64,000 bases of DNA from Jannaschia seohaensis. Its GTDB lineage: Bacteria; Pseudomonadota; Alphaproteobacteria; Rhodobacterales; Rhodobacteraceae. Under the pieces are notes generated by a model that was not told the DNA's origin, searched no databases, and worked only from the letters and a program-made list of their open reading frames with translations. The stretch covers positions 1-64,000 of the forward strand of contig NZ_UETC01000006.1 in NCBI RefSeq assembly GCF_900116765.1. Reading direction: 5' to 3'. Of this stretch, positions 43,994 to 53,647 are shown piece after piece. The position numbers were made by a program, and so were the translations under genes. Every line of letters starts with the position of its first letter. The stretch's first letter is position 1.

Positions 43994-44775
43994 CAGGCGC
44001 CTCCCAGGACGGCTTCGATACGGGGAATGTCCTCGGGATTGTTGAGCTCCCAAAAGACGCGGCCTCTTGCGTCGACCTCGACGCAGGCCAGGGGGGTCCC
44101 ATTCTCCAGGAAGCGGAGCTGTTCCAGCCCCTCGCGGGCTTCCAGCACCCCCTCGGGCCAGGTCATGTAGGCCTGCAACGCGGCGGGGCGGTAGGCGTAG
44201 ACGCCGACATGGTGGAAGACCGGGATCGGGTCGGGGACCTTACCGGGGGCGATATACGGGATGACCTCCTTACTGAAATAGAGGCCATGGAGGTTGCGGT
44301 CGAAGACGGCGGTGGTGCCGCCGACGCGGCCCGCGCGCCGGTCTTCGACGAACATGTCATAGGTCTTGCGGTCGCAGCGCAGGACGGGGGTGGCCACCTG
44401 GGCGACGCTATCCTGCTGCATCCGCTCGATCAGGGCGGTGAGAAACCAGGGCGGGGTCAGCGGCGCGTCGCCCTGGAGGTTGACGACGAGATCGGCCTCG
44501 ATCTGAGCCAGCGCCTCGGCACATCGCTCGGTGCCGTTGCGGGCCACGGAGGAGGTCATCAGGACCGAGGCGCCAAAGCCCTCGGCTGCCTCCCGGATGC
44601 GGTCGTCGTCGGTGCAGACATGGATGGCATGGTCGCCGGGAACCTGGGTCGCGGCCTCCCAGGTCATCTGGATCAGGGTCTTCGTGGTTCCATCGGCCTG
44701 GCGCAGGGCGGCCAGCGGTTTGCCAGGGTAGCGGGTGGACGCATAGCGCGCCGGGATCAGGATCGCGGTCTTCAT
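43993..44775 (-). CDS. kdsB: CMP-Kdo synthetase (3-deoxy-manno-octulosonate cytidylyltransferase)
   Basis: KdsB activates Kdo with CTP for the WaaA transferase. The 260-residue enzyme begins with [20 protein letters not shown], the nucleotidyltransferase loop, and contains [12 protein letters not shown] near residue 97 and [15 protein letters not shown] near 190. It is translationally coupled on both sides: ATGA with kdsD and TGATG with kdsA. Confidence 0.95.
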   Translation of the reverse strand: MKTAILIPARYASTRYPGKPLAALRQADGTTKTLIQMTWEAATQVPGDHAIHVCTDDDRIREAAEGFGASVLMTSSVARNGTERCAEALAQIEADLVVNLQGDAPLTPPWFLTALIERMQQDSVAQVATPVLRCDRKTYDMFVEDRRAGRVGGTTAVFDRNLHGLYFSKEVIPYIAPGKVPDPIPVFHHVGVYAYRPAALQAYMTWPEGVLEAREGLEQLRFLENGTPLACVEVDARGRVFWELNNPEDIPRIEAVLGGA

Positions 44776-45713
44776 GCCACCCCCGCCCGCAGCAGATCAT
44801 GCAAGTGCAGGATGCCGTATGGCCGGTCCCCGTCGCAGACCACGGTCACGTTGCGCTTGTGCTGGTTGAGGAGCGCGAGGGCCCGCGCCGCGAGCATCCC
44901 CGGCGGGACGGTCAGCGGCGATGTCGTGGCCACGTCCATGGCGCGTTTCTCCACGAGCCCCTCCATGTTGCGGCGCAAATCGCCGTCGGTGATGATCCCC
45001 GCCAGCCGCTCGTCCTCGACGACCACCGCGATGCCGAACCCCGCGGAGGTCATGGCGAGCAGAACCTCGGACATGGGCGTGTCCGGAGCGACAGCGGGCA
45101 GGTTCTTGTGCATCAGGCTCTCGACCCGGGCCATTTGCGCGCCCAGCTTGCCGCCGGGATGGAGGACGCCGAAATCCTCGGCGCGAAAGCCCCGGCGGCG
45201 CAGCAACGCGACGGCCAGCGCGTCGCCCAAGCCAAGCGTCAGCGTGGTCGAGGTCGTGGGGACGACGCCCAGCCCGCAGGCTTCGGGCAGGGCCGGGATA
45301 GTCAGGTGATGGTCGGCGGCGCGCATCAGGGTCGACTCGGGACGCGACGAGAGACCGATCAGCGGGACCGAGAAGCGGCGGGTATGGGCGATGACGTCGC
45401 GGAGTTCGGGCGCCTCGCCCGAGTTCGAGATCATCAGCACGACATCCTGTGCGCCGATCATGCCCATATCGCCATGGCTGGCCTCGGCCGGGTGGACGAA
45501 GAGCGCGGGTGTTCCGGTCGAGGCCAGGGTCGCGGCGATCTTGCGGGCGATATGGCCGGACTTGCCGATGCCGGTGACGATGCAGCGGCCCTGCGACTCG
45601 GCGATGAGGGTCACGACGCCCTCGAAGCCGGCGGGCATGGCCTCGGCCAGGGCGGTGAGCGCGGCCGCCTCGGTGCGCAGGACCTCTCGGCCGGTCTCGG
45701 TGACATCGATCAT
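44772..45713 (-). CDS. kdsD: D-arabinose 5-phosphate isomerase (KpsF/GutQ/KdsD family)
   Basis: This enzyme converts ribulose-5-phosphate to arabinose-5-phosphate, the first step of Kdo synthesis. From ATG 45713 the product has 313 residues: a SIS domain at about 30-170 (GRCIVTGIGKSGHIARKIAA and PAEASHGDMGMIGAQDVVL) and two CBS domains at about 200-313. It leads the operon with kdsB and kdsA, which supports the KdsD role. The longer upstream frame runs into intergenic repeat sequence and has no start support. Confidence 0.93.
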   Translation of the reverse strand: MIDVTETGREVLRTEAAALTALAEAMPAGFEGVVTLIAESQGRCIVTGIGKSGHIARKIAATLASTGTPALFVHPAEASHGDMGMIGAQDVVLMISNSGEAPELRDVIAHTRRFSVPLIGLSSRPESTLMRAADHHLTIPALPEACGLGVVPTTSTTLTLGLGDALAVALLRRRGFRAEDFGVLHPGGKLGAQMARVESLMHKNLPAVAPDTPMSEVLLAMTSAGFGIAVVVEDERLAGIITDGDLRRNMEGLVEKRAMDVATTSPLTVPPGMLAARALALLNQHKRNVTVVCDGDRPYGILHLHDLLRAGVA

Positions 45714-45864
45714 GGGAGGGGGAGATAGGGTGCGGGCGCGGAGGGCGCAACTGGGACCGGCTCCGTTCGGACGGAGTTGGCGCGAGTGGAACCGGCATGC
45801 CCCTGCCGGCAGACGCGCCGGGCGCGAGGGTGGGACCGGGGGCCAGCCCGCGCGCAAGCTCGCC

Positions 45865-45893
45865 CCCCGGAGTATTTTCGGCCAGAAGAAGGG
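45865..45893 (-). repeat. dispersed intergenic repeat, copy C
   Basis: This differs from copies A and B by one base (TTTTCGG in place of TTTCCGG on the + strand). Like copy B it is flanked on one side by a GGGCTGGCCCCC-type GC palindrome (about 45836-45848, read on the - strand). It lies between the kdsD start and the end of the GT4 gene. Confidence 0.75.
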
Positions 45894-45929
45894 ACGGGTG
45901 GCGCATCCGAGACCACTCCGCGGGCGGTC

Positions 45930-47171
45930 CTAGATCGCGATCCGGCGGTCCTCGGGCACCAAGGCGTTGATGAACCCGATCTGGCGCGGCAGGCAGACAT
46001 TCAGAAAGTCGTAATTCTCGACGACATGGCGCCGGGCGGCCTTGCCCAGATGGGCGAAGCGCTCGGGCTCGGCCAGCACCGCCGCGACCTTCTCGGCAAG
46101 GGCGGGCGGGTCGAAGAAGTCGGTCAGCAGGCCGGTCTCGCCATCGGTCATCGCTTCGCGAACGGGCGGCACGTCGGAGGCGACGATGGTCGCCTCCATC
46201 GCCATCGCCTCCAGCATCGACCAGCTGAGCACGAAGGGCATGGTCAGGTAGATATGGCAGCGGCTGATCTGCACGATCTTCTGGAAATCGGGATAGGGCA
46301 CCTGGCCCAGGAAATGGGTCCGGTCCCAATCGATCAGATGGCCCACCTCCCGCTCCATCTCCGCACGGAAGCCGCCGGCGAGCGCGCTCTTCTTGCCATA
46401 GGAGGCGTCGTTGCCGCCGACCACCAACACCCGGGCGTTGGGCCGGGCCTTCTGGATATGGGGCAGCGCGCGCATGAAGGTGTGGAAGCCGCGGGTCCGC
46501 TCCATGTTGCGGGCGATATAGGTGAAGATCTCGTCGTCGCGGGTGATGCGGCCGACCCGGCCCAGGGTGAGCGCGACATCCGGGTCGGGGCCCAGCCGGT
46601 CGGTGCGGATGCCGTCATGGCAGACGTCCAGCTTGGCGTGGAACGCCTCGGGGAAGCAGTTGCGCTGCCACATCGTCGGCGCGATGCCCCTGTCGGCCAC
46701 GTGGAGGTTGGCGAAGGGCACGGCGTTGCGCGCATGCAGCAGGAAGGGCGAGGCCTCGGAGGGGGGATCCTCGGGATCGAAGCCGACGGGGCCGCCCTTC
46801 GACAGGTAGAAATACTCGAAGAAGCCCAGGATGGGGACGGCCGGATAGACTTGCTTCATGAAGAGAAGCTCGCCCCAGCCGGTATGGCCGATGATGATGT
46901 CGGGGGTCCAGCCGGTGTCCCGCAAATGCTGCGCGGCCATCGCCGCGCCATATCCCGCGCCTGTCGCCTCTTCCCAGACCTTGCTGAGCCCGTAGGCATC
47001 CTTGGCGGGCCGGTGATGGGGCGCGTAGAGCACTTTCTTGACGCCCGGCCGCTCGGGGTAGTTGCGACGCTGGGTCAGGAAGACCAGCTCGTGCCCGCCC
47101 TGGGCGATCAGCCAATCGAGCATCTCCCGGTATTGACCGGGCATGTTCTGATGGACGAACAGAATCTTCAT
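45930..47171 (-). CDS. GT4-family glycosyltransferase
   Basis: The 413-residue cytoplasmic protein has the GT-B layout. The N-terminal domain starts ILFVHQNMPGQYREMLDWL and contains IIIGHTGWGELLFMKQVYP, matching the family 4 N-terminal type. The C-terminal domain shows LVVGGNDASYGKK, FLGQVPYPDFQKIVQISRCH and LSWSMLEAMAMEATIVASD, whose EAMAME carries the donor-binding glutamates. The sugar and acceptor are unknown. It precedes the kds operon on the same strand and follows an epimerase gene, so surface polysaccharide assembly is the likely context. Confidence 0.88.
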   Translation of the reverse strand: MKILFVHQNMPGQYREMLDWLIAQGGHELVFLTQRRNYPERPGVKKVLYAPHHRPAKDAYGLSKVWEEATGAGYGAAMAAQHLRDTGWTPDIIIGHTGWGELLFMKQVYPAVPILGFFEYFYLSKGGPVGFDPEDPPSEASPFLLHARNAVPFANLHVADRGIAPTMWQRNCFPEAFHAKLDVCHDGIRTDRLGPDPDVALTLGRVGRITRDDEIFTYIARNMERTRGFHTFMRALPHIQKARPNARVLVVGGNDASYGKKSALAGGFRAEMEREVGHLIDWDRTHFLGQVPYPDFQKIVQISRCHIYLTMPFVLSWSMLEAMAMEATIVASDVPPVREAMTDGETGLLTDFFDPPALAEKVAAVLAEPERFAHLGKAARRHVVENYDFLNVCLPRQIGFINALVPEDRRIAI

Positions 47172-47238
47172 CGCGGACCGCTCCGACTCGAACCGGCGAT
47201 ACGATGCCCCGGCGCGCTCGGATTGACGAGAGGCGCGG

Positions 47239-48249
47239 TCACTTCCCTTCGTATTCGGTTAGATACCAATCGACGAAGGCGGCTACCCCGTCCTCGACCG
47301 AGGTGCGCGGCAGCGGGTGGTCCAGCAGGGTTTCCAGCAGGGAGGCATCGGCCCAGGTGGCGGGGACATCGCCGGGCTGGATGTCCATCAGGTTGCGCTC
47401 CGCTTTCTGGCCTAGGGCGGCCTCGATCGCCGCGATGAGGCGCCCCAGCTTCACCGGCTCTCCGTTGCCGATATTGACGATGCGGAACGGAGCGACCGGG
47501 CTGAGACTGTCCTTCGGGCCGACCGGCCTGTCGCCCGGCGGGACGTCGATGAGGCCCGCGATGCCGGTGACGAGATCGTCCACATAGGTGAAGTCCCGCT
47601 GCATCTCGCCGTGATTGTAGACGTCGATGGGCCGACCCGCCCGCATCGCGGCGACGAATTTGAACAGCGCCATGTCCGGCCGGCCCCATGGTCCGTAGAC
47701 CGTGAAGAACCGGAACAGCGTGGTCGGGATGCCGTAGAGATGGGCGTAGGCATGGGCCATCGCCTCGTTCGCCTTCTTGGTGGCGGCGTAGAAGGACATC
47801 TGGGTGTCGACCTTCTGCCCTTCGCGATAGGGCATCTCGGTCTCGGCCCCGTAAACGGAGGAGGAGGAGGCCAGCAGGAGGTGCTTGGGCGGGTGCTCCC
47901 GCGCCGCCTCCAGCACCTCATGGGTGCCGGTGACGTTGGCGCGCACATAGTCGCGCGGCACCTCGATCGAATAGCGCACACCGGCCTGCGCGGCGAGGTG
48001 GATCACCGCCTCGGCCGGCCGCGCCGCCAGCAGCGCGGCGACAGCGCCTTCCTCGGCCACGTCGCTCTCGATGGCCTCGAAACTGGGATCCTCGGCCAGG
48101 ATGGCGTGGCGGCGGCGCTTCAGCGAAAGGTCGTAATAGGGCGTCAGCGCGTCGAGCCCGGTCACCGTCCAGCCCTGCGCCAGCAGCGCCCGGGCCATGT
48201 GAAAACCGATGAACCCCGCGGTTCCTGTGACGAGCGCGTGACGTGCCAT
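47239..48249 (-). CDS. NAD-dependent nucleotide-sugar epimerase (UDP-glucuronate 4-epimerase-like)
   Basis: At 336 residues, this is an extended short-chain dehydrogenase. It has a Rossmann GTAGFIGFHMARALLAQGW motif at the N-terminus, VIHLAAQAGVRYSIEVPRDY near residue 82, the catalytic pair in SFYAATKKANE (YxxxK) near 152 and FRFFTVYGPWGRPDMALFKF near 180. This last segment is typical of the LspL/Cap1J UDP-glucuronate epimerases. The product would feed galacturonate into lipopolysaccharide or capsule. Other 4-epimerase specificities cannot be excluded. Confidence 0.88.
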   Translation of the reverse strand: MARHALVTGTAGFIGFHMARALLAQGWTVTGLDALTPYYDLSLKRRRHAILAEDPSFEAIESDVAEEGAVAALLAARPAEAVIHLAAQAGVRYSIEVPRDYVRANVTGTHEVLEAAREHPPKHLLLASSSSVYGAETEMPYREGQKVDTQMSFYAATKKANEAMAHAYAHLYGIPTTLFRFFTVYGPWGRPDMALFKFVAAMRAGRPIDVYNHGEMQRDFTYVDDLVTGIAGLIDVPPGDRPVGPKDSLSPVAPFRIVNIGNGEPVKLGRLIAAIEAALGQKAERNLMDIQPGDVPATWADASLLETLLDHPLPRTSVEDGVAAFVDWYLTEYEGK

Positions 48250-48315
48250 GGCGCTCCTGTGGCGCAGCGGTTCGGCGCTGTCAAACCGCAGACAGGCCCG
48301 ATCGCCCGGGGCCGA

Positions 48316-50253
48316 TCAGGCGGGGGTCGGGTCGGATGCGCCGAGGGCGCGGAGATCCGAGGCCGGCGTCGGCACAACCGTGGTGGGCCTAGTCCCAGCG
48401 TCGAAGCTCTCGATCCGCCGCGCCACGATGTCGAGCAGCAGCGCCTCGTCCCCAGCGGCCAACGCGTGACGGAGCGAGCGAAGGGTGGACGCCATCTCGA
48501 TCTCGGAGAGCGACGACTCCTTGACCCGGAAGATCTTGCGATGCGCGGTGGGCTTTTCAGAGCCGTCGAGGAAAAGCTCTTCCTCCAGCTTTTCACCCGG
48601 GGCAAGGCCGATGAAGGTGATCTCGATATCGCCATCGGGGTTGGCATCGTTGCGCACCGAATAGCCGGACGCCTCGATCGCCTGGGTCGCGAGATCGACG
48701 ATCTTCACCGGCTCGCCCATGTCGAGCAGGAAGACCTCGCCCCCCTCAGCCATCGCCCCGGCCTTGAGAACGAGCCGCGCGGCTTCCTGGATGGTCATGA
48801 AGAACCGCGTCACCTGCGGGTGGGTGACGGTCACCGGCCCGCCCTTCTGGATCTGATCGTGGAAGATCGGCACGACCGAGCCGGACGAGCCCAGCACATT
48901 GCCGAAGCGCACCATCGAGAAAATCGGCCCCTCGCCCTCGGGCACGCGAGAGGCGAGATCCTGGATCACCATCTCGGCGAAACGCTTGGAGGCGCCCATG
49001 ACGCCCTTGGGCCGGACGGCCTTGTCCGACGAGATCAGGATGAACCGCTCCACCCCATGGGCAACGGCGGCATTGGCCAGGGTCTGGGTGCCCAGCACGT
49101 TGTTGGCGATCCCGGCCATCGGGTTCTGCTGGACGAGGCTGACATGCTTGTAGGCGGCGGCGTGCAGCACGACCTCGACCTTGTGCTGCTCCAACACGTG
49201 GCGGACCTGCCGCGAGTCGGTGACCGAGCCCAGCACCAGCGCCAGCTCGACACCGCTGTCGCGGGCGAGCGTCCGCAACATGCCCTCGACGTTGAACAGG
49301 GCAAGCTCGGAAAGCTCGAACAGGACCAACTTGCGGGGGCGGCACTCGATCAGCTGGCGGCAGAGCTCGGACCCGATGGAGCCGCCCGCGCCAGAAACCA
49401 GAACCGACTTGCCCGCATAGCTCTCGGAGCCCTCGCCCAGCGTGGTCTCGACCTCGGCGCGATTGAGGAACATCTGCGGGTTGAGCGTGGTAAGCTTGTC
49501 GATCAGCGCCTCTTCACCGATCAGCTGGCTGAAGGAGGGCAGCATCTGCACCTCCAGCCCCATCTTCTGGAGGCGGCGGGCCATCTGCGCCTGCTTGGGC
49601 GGGCTGAGCGACGGGATGGCGAGCAGGACGCGGTCGATCTTGCGGTCGCGCACGATCTCGCGGATGCGCACGGGGCTGAGTACCGGCAGCCCGCTGATGG
49701 TCATGCCCTGAATGGTGCGGTTGTCGTCGACGAAAGCGACCGGGTCGATGTCCTGATGCGCCTTGAACGCCTGCACCAACTGCACGCCGGTGGTGCCGGC
49801 GCCGTAGATCAGCACCCGGCAGACCGTCTCCCCCCTGCGGTAGATCGCCAGCACGACCTGCAGCAGGACGACCCGCGCGATCAGCATGAACAGGAAAGAG
49901 AAGATGCCGAACATCAGATGCAGCATCGGCGGCAGCGAATAGCCCAACAGCGTCGTGAGCACGACCGTCCCGATGGCGAGCAAGATCGCCATCAGCGTCA
50001 GGCTACCGGTCGCGGGCCCGTCGAGATCCGACAGTTGAAGGGACGGGATGCCGAGAAAGACCAAAAGGCCGCCGCCGAGAATCAGAACATAGGGGATGCC
50101 GACGATCAGAACCGTTGACGCATCGACCATCTCGGGCAGGGGCGGGGCCACCATCAGGGCCGCTACGAGGGCGGCGCATATAAGGAAAATATCGAGGACG
50201 AAGAACACGAACGACTTCTGACGCCGATCCATCGCCTTCAACAACTTCAACAT
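48316..50253 (-). CDS. membrane-bound nucleotide-sugar 4,6-dehydratase (CapD/FlaA1/PglF-like)
   Basis: The 645-residue protein has four N-terminal membrane helices (residues about 15-130), a regulatory Rossmann-like middle domain (VCRVLIYGAGTTGVQLVQAF) and a C-terminal dehydratase domain starting near residue 285 (VLVSGAGGSIGSELCRQLIE). The active-site stretch ISSDKAVRPKGVMGASKRF has methionine where shorter dehydratases have tyrosine, as in large PglF-type enzymes. It likely makes a UDP-4-keto-6-deoxyhexose for surface polysaccharide. It is divergent from the Wza-like gene. Confidence 0.9.
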   Translation of the reverse strand: MLKLLKAMDRRQKSFVFFVLDIFLICAALVAALMVAPPLPEMVDASTVLIVGIPYVLILGGGLLVFLGIPSLQLSDLDGPATGSLTLMAILLAIGTVVLTTLLGYSLPPMLHLMFGIFSFLFMLIARVVLLQVVLAIYRRGETVCRVLIYGAGTTGVQLVQAFKAHQDIDPVAFVDDNRTIQGMTISGLPVLSPVRIREIVRDRKIDRVLLAIPSLSPPKQAQMARRLQKMGLEVQMLPSFSQLIGEEALIDKLTTLNPQMFLNRAEVETTLGEGSESYAGKSVLVSGAGGSIGSELCRQLIECRPRKLVLFELSELALFNVEGMLRTLARDSGVELALVLGSVTDSRQVRHVLEQHKVEVVLHAAAYKHVSLVQQNPMAGIANNVLGTQTLANAAVAHGVERFILISSDKAVRPKGVMGASKRFAEMVIQDLASRVPEGEGPIFSMVRFGNVLGSSGSVVPIFHDQIQKGGPVTVTHPQVTRFFMTIQEAARLVLKAGAMAEGGEVFLLDMGEPVKIVDLATQAIEASGYSVRNDANPDGDIEITFIGLAPGEKLEEELFLDGSEKPTAHRKIFRVKESSLSEIEMASTLRSLRHALAAGDEALLLDIVARRIESFDAGTRPTTVVPTPASDLRALGASDPTPA

Positions 50254-50604
50254 GATAGCTTACCGAACCCCGTCTTTCGGAGGGCGCGTGACGCCGCATG
50301 CCGACCAGCGGCATCGCCGTCGCCGCACCCCCACGTGCTTCCCGACCCCTGGCGAACTCGCACCGAACCCCGATACTGGCGATGTTGACGCTCGCCTTGA
50401 AATGAAAGAACGGTAGTGGCTGCTGCACCGCAGCACAACTGCGGGAACACCGATCGGCAGGTTCCCGCCGGTGATAATGTGCCTTTGGCACAGGCGGGGC
50501 CGCGCGTTGACCTGTCCGCGTTGAAATGTAACCTGCGTACGCTGCATGCGTTGCCCTGGCGCGACCGGATGCGGTGCCGACTTTCCGAGGGGACAGGGCT
50601 TTCC
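50254..50604. other. 351-bp divergent region between the CapD-like and Wza-like genes
   Basis: The gap holds a perfect palindrome, TGCTGC-ACC-GCAGCA at 50421-50435, and a weak promoter candidate toward the Wza-like gene, TTGACC at 50507-50512 and TAACCT at 50529-50534 with 16 bp between. No gene is supported in it. It presumably carries the control signals for polysaccharide genes in both directions. Confidence 0.5.
50421..50435. promoter_or_regulatory. palindrome in the polysaccharide divergent region
   Basis: TGCTGCACCGCAGCA is a 6-3-6 perfect inverted repeat, 168 bp from the CapD-like start and 170 bp from the Wza-like start. It could be an operator acting on both genes. No regulator gene is adjacent. 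Confidence 0.35.
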
Positions 50605-51717
50605 ATGATGAATTCGCTTCGCTTGGCCATCCTGGGCTGCGTTCTGATGATGGTCACGGCCTGCGCCCTGCCCCGTGGCGCGGCGGTCGAACGCGAAGTG
50701 CTGCGCGGCGCCGATCGGGATCAGATCGGCTTTTCGGTCTACCCCCTCACCCGTGACCTGGTGCCGACCGTCGCCGAATGGCCCACCGTCGGTGAAGAGG
50801 AACTGAGCTGGATCGCCACCTCGACCGGCTCCCGCGGGCGCATCGTTCAGGGTGGAGACACGGTGAGCGTGCAGATCTGGGACAGCTCCGAGAACTCCCT
50901 TCTGACGGCGCCGGGCACGCGGGTGGTCGCGCTTGCGGACATGCCAGTCTCGCCGTCGGGCTCGATCTTCATCCCCTATGTCGGCGACGTCCGCATTGGC
51001 GGCCTGAGCCCCGAGAACGCCCGTCGGCGCTTGCAAAGCGCGTTGGAGCCCATCGCCCCCTCCGCCCAGGTGCAACTGAAGCTCACCGAGGGGCGTGGGA
51101 ACTCGGTGGAACTGATCGGGGGCGTGGCGGCACCGGGCCCCTACCCGATGCCTGACCGCAACTACACCGTGCTCAGCCTGATCGCCGCCGGCGGCGGCGT
51201 ATCCCCTGCGCTCCAGAACCCGCAGATCCGGCTCAAGCGCGGCGGCCGTCTCTATGGCACCTCCATCGCCCGACTCTATGACGAGCCGCAGCTCGACACG
51301 CTGCTCGACGACGGCGACCAGGTCATCGTGGAAGAGGAAAAGCGGACGTTCCTGTCGATCGGCGCCGCCGGGGCGGAAACGGTGCATACCTTCCCCAAGG
51401 ACATCGTGACCGCGGCCGAGGCGCTGTCGATCATCGGCGGCGTGGTCGACTCCCGCGCCAACCCGCAGGGCATCCTGATCCTGCGGGAATACCCGCGTTC
51501 GGCGCTCTCGGCCGGGGTGCGGGGCCCGCGCACGCAGCAGGTCGTGTTCACGCTGGACCTGACCTCGGCGGATGGGCTGTTCGCGTCGCGCAACTTCCGC
51601 ATCGCGCCGGGCGATATGATCTATGTCACCGAGAGCCCGGTGGTCGCCACGCAGAGCGTGTTCTCGATCATCGGTTCGGCCTTCGGTCTGGCGAACACGG
51701 TGGGCGGGGGCAACTAG
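50605..51717 (+). CDS. Wza/KpsD-like polysaccharide export lipoprotein
   Basis: Starting at ATG 50605 (a second ATG follows at once) the product has 370 residues. A lipobox MMVTAC places the acylated cysteine at residue 20. A Poly_export domain follows (IVQGGDTVSVQIWDSSEN near residue 75 and SIFIPYVGDVRIGGLSPENA near 120), then SLBB-type domains (VELIGGVAAPGPYPMPDRNY, LDDGDQVIVEEEKRT). It should form the outer-membrane export channel for an exopolysaccharide or capsule. The upstream frame is open but has no ribosome binding site. A (CCCTG)6 repeat begins 7 bp after the stop. Confidence 0.92.
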   Translation: MMNSLRLAILGCVLMMVTACALPRGAAVEREVLRGADRDQIGFSVYPLTRDLVPTVAEWPTVGEEELSWIATSTGSRGRIVQGGDTVSVQIWDSSENSLLTAPGTRVVALADMPVSPSGSIFIPYVGDVRIGGLSPENARRRLQSALEPIAPSAQVQLKLTEGRGNSVELIGGVAAPGPYPMPDRNYTVLSLIAAGGGVSPALQNPQIRLKRGGRLYGTSIARLYDEPQLDTLLDDGDQVIVEEEKRTFLSIGAAGAETVHTFPKDIVTAAEALSIIGGVVDSRANPQGILILREYPRSALSAGVRGPRTQQVVFTLDLTSADGLFASRNFRIAPGDMIYVTESPVVATQSVFSIIGSAFGLANTVGGGN

Positions 51718-51723
51718 CCTATC

Positions 51724-51753
51724 CCCTGCCCTGCCCTGCCCTGCCCTGCCCTG
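51724..51753. repeat. pentanucleotide tandem repeat (CCCTG)6
   Basis: Six exact CCCTG units run from 51724 to 51753, starting 7 bp after the stop of the Wza-like gene and 66 bp before the stop of the convergent pip gene. It is the only clear microsatellite in the window and would be prone to slippage. Confidence 0.9.
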
Positions 51754-51818
51754 CGCCCGCTGCGTTGCGGGTGCGGGCGGACCGCAGCGCGCGCCAACCC
51801 GCGCCGGCACGCGTCACA

Positions 51819-52811
51819 TCAGGCGAAGCGCAGCTCCGAGACGTGGTCGCGGCCGATCCGGTCGAGAGACCGGACCAGCTGGTCGGAGATCCCCGGCTCC
51901 GACAGGGCGTGGCCCGCGAAGGGCACCATGTGCAGCGTCGCCGCCTTCCACCCATCCGCGAGCAATTGCGCCGAGAGCGGCGGACAGATCATGTCGTAGC
52001 GTCCCTGCACGATAACCCCGGGAATATGCGCGATCCGGTCCAGGTTGCGGCGGATCCACATGTCGCCGTCGAGCCAGCCCAGATGTCTGAAATAATGGTT
52101 TTCCAGCCGGGCGAAGGCCCGCGCATACTCACCCCCCGGCTCGCCGGTCTGGCCCTGGCTGCGGACGGAGGCCAGCGCGTTCTCCCATCCGGCCCAGGCG
52201 CGGGCATAGCGGGTCTGTTCGTGAATGGGGCTGTCGAAGAGGCGTGCGTTATAGGCGGCGATCAGATCGCCCCGCTCATCCTCGGGGATGAGGGCCTGAA
52301 AACGGTGCCATTGGTCGGGCCAGAACTGCCCCGCGCCGCCGCCATAGAACCAATCCAGTTCTCTCTTTTCCATCAGGAAGATGCCACGCAGCACCAGCTG
52401 CGCCGTCCGCTCCGGATGGGTGATCGCGTAGATCAGCGACAGGGTCGCGCCCCAGGAGCCGCCGAAAACGGCCCAGCGGTCGATCCCCAGCGTCTCGCGG
52501 ATCAGCTCGATGTCGCGCACGAGATGCCAGGTGGTGTTGTCCCGGACGCTGGCATGGGGCCGGGACCGGCCGCAGCCGCGCTGGTCGAAGAGGATCACCC
52601 GCCAGATGGCCGGGTCGAAGAAGCGCCGCATCATCGGGCTGCATCCCCCGCCCGGGCCGCCATGCAGCACGACCACGGGCAGCCCCCGCGGATTGCCGCA
52701 TTGCTCGACATAGAGACGGTGCCCCTCGCCCACCTCGATCATGCGCTGATCGAACGGGTCGATTGGGGGATGCAGCGCGGTCGTCGGCGCGTGATGCGTG
52801 GTCCTATCCAT
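51819..52811 (-). CDS. pip: proline iminopeptidase
   Basis: Pip removes N-terminal proline from peptides. The 330-residue alpha/beta hydrolase carries [14 protein letters not shown] near residue 47 (oxyanion region), [14 protein letters not shown] near 72, the nucleophile elbow [11 protein letters not shown] with the serine near residue 117, and a late GRYDMICP and AGHALSEPG with the catalytic Asp and His. It is cytoplasmic. It is divergent from ubiG with a TATATAGG sequence between the two starts. Confidence 0.94.
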   Translation of the reverse strand: MDRTTHHAPTTALHPPIDPFDQRMIEVGEGHRLYVEQCGNPRGLPVVVLHGGPGGGCSPMMRRFFDPAIWRVILFDQRGCGRSRPHASVRDNTTWHLVRDIELIRETLGIDRWAVFGGSWGATLSLIYAITHPERTAQLVLRGIFLMEKRELDWFYGGGAGQFWPDQWHRFQALIPEDERGDLIAAYNARLFDSPIHEQTRYARAWAGWENALASVRSQGQTGEPGGEYARAFARLENHYFRHLGWLDGDMWIRRNLDRIAHIPGVIVQGRYDMICPPLSAQLLADGWKAATLHMVPFAGHALSEPGISDQLVRSLDRIGRDHVSELRFA

Positions 52812-52875
52812 TCCCGTGCTATATAGGCCGCCAGACGCGTCGCACCATGCTCAATTCCTCGACCGGAGACCGCCC

Positions 52876-53616
52876 GTGACCTCTACCGTCGATGCCGCCG
52901 AGATCGCCAAGTTCCAGGCCATGGCTGCGGAATGGTGGGATCCCAACGGCAAATTCAAGCCGCTGCATATGCTTGGCCCCTGCCGTCTGGACTATATCAC
53001 CACCCAGATCGCCGGCGAGTTCGATCGCGATCTCGACGATGCGGCCCCCTTTTCCGGGCTGCGGCTTCTGGATATCGGCTGCGGCGGCGGCCTTCTATCG
53101 GAGCCGATGGCGCGACTGGGCGCGACGGTGGTGGGCGTGGACGCGGCAGGCGACAGCATCCCGGTGGCCCAGGCCCATGCGGCGCAGTCCGGGCTTGCGA
53201 TCGACTACCGCCATACCTCGGCCGAAGCGCTGATCGAGGCCGGGGAGCCGCCCTTCGACGTGATCCTGAACATGGAGGTCGTGGAGCATGTGGCCGACCC
53301 GCTGGCCTATCTGACCGCCTGCCAGCGGCTGCTGCGGCCCGGCGGGCTGATGATCTGCTCGACGATCAACCGCAATCCCAAGAGCTATCTGGTGGCCATC
53401 GTCGGCGCCGAGCGCGTGATGCGCTGGCTGCCGCGCGGCACCCATGACTGGGCGAAGTTCATCACGCCCGATGAGCTTTTCGCCCTGCTCCAGGAGGCGG
53501 GGATGGAGCCCGTCGACCGCACGGGTCTCGTCTTCGACCCGGTCACCTGGTCCTGGAGCCTGTCGGAGCGGGATCTGTCGGTTAACTATGTCACGGCCAG
53601 CGTGAAGCCTGTGTGA
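52876..53616 (+). CDS. ubiG: ubiquinone biosynthesis O-methyltransferase UbiG
   Basis: UbiG carries out both O-methylations of ubiquinone synthesis. The start is GTG 52876 with GGAG seven bases upstream; an in-frame ATG at 52798 lies inside the pip gene and is unlikely. The 246-residue protein begins [20 protein letters not shown], typical for UbiG, then has the SAM-binding motif [18 protein letters not shown] near residue 66 and [16 protein letters not shown] near 130. The final stretch [17 protein letters not shown] is also family-typical. Confidence 0.95.
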   Translation: MTSTVDAAEIAKFQAMAAEWWDPNGKFKPLHMLGPCRLDYITTQIAGEFDRDLDDAAPFSGLRLLDIGCGGGLLSEPMARLGATVVGVDAAGDSIPVAQAHAAQSGLAIDYRHTSAEALIEAGEPPFDVILNMEVVEHVADPLAYLTACQRLLRPGGLMICSTINRNPKSYLVAIVGAERVMRWLPRGTHDWAKFITPDELFALLQEAGMEPVDRTGLVFDPVTWSWSLSERDLSVNYVTASVKPV

Positions 53617-53647
53617 CGCTCATCGAGCCTGTCGGCTCTATTCGCCC

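Noticed and set aside
52798-52875. N-terminal extension of ubiG from ATG 52798
   Set aside because: It would overlap the pip start and lacks a ribosome binding site; the GTG at 52876 has GGAG at good spacing and matches the UbiG N-terminus.
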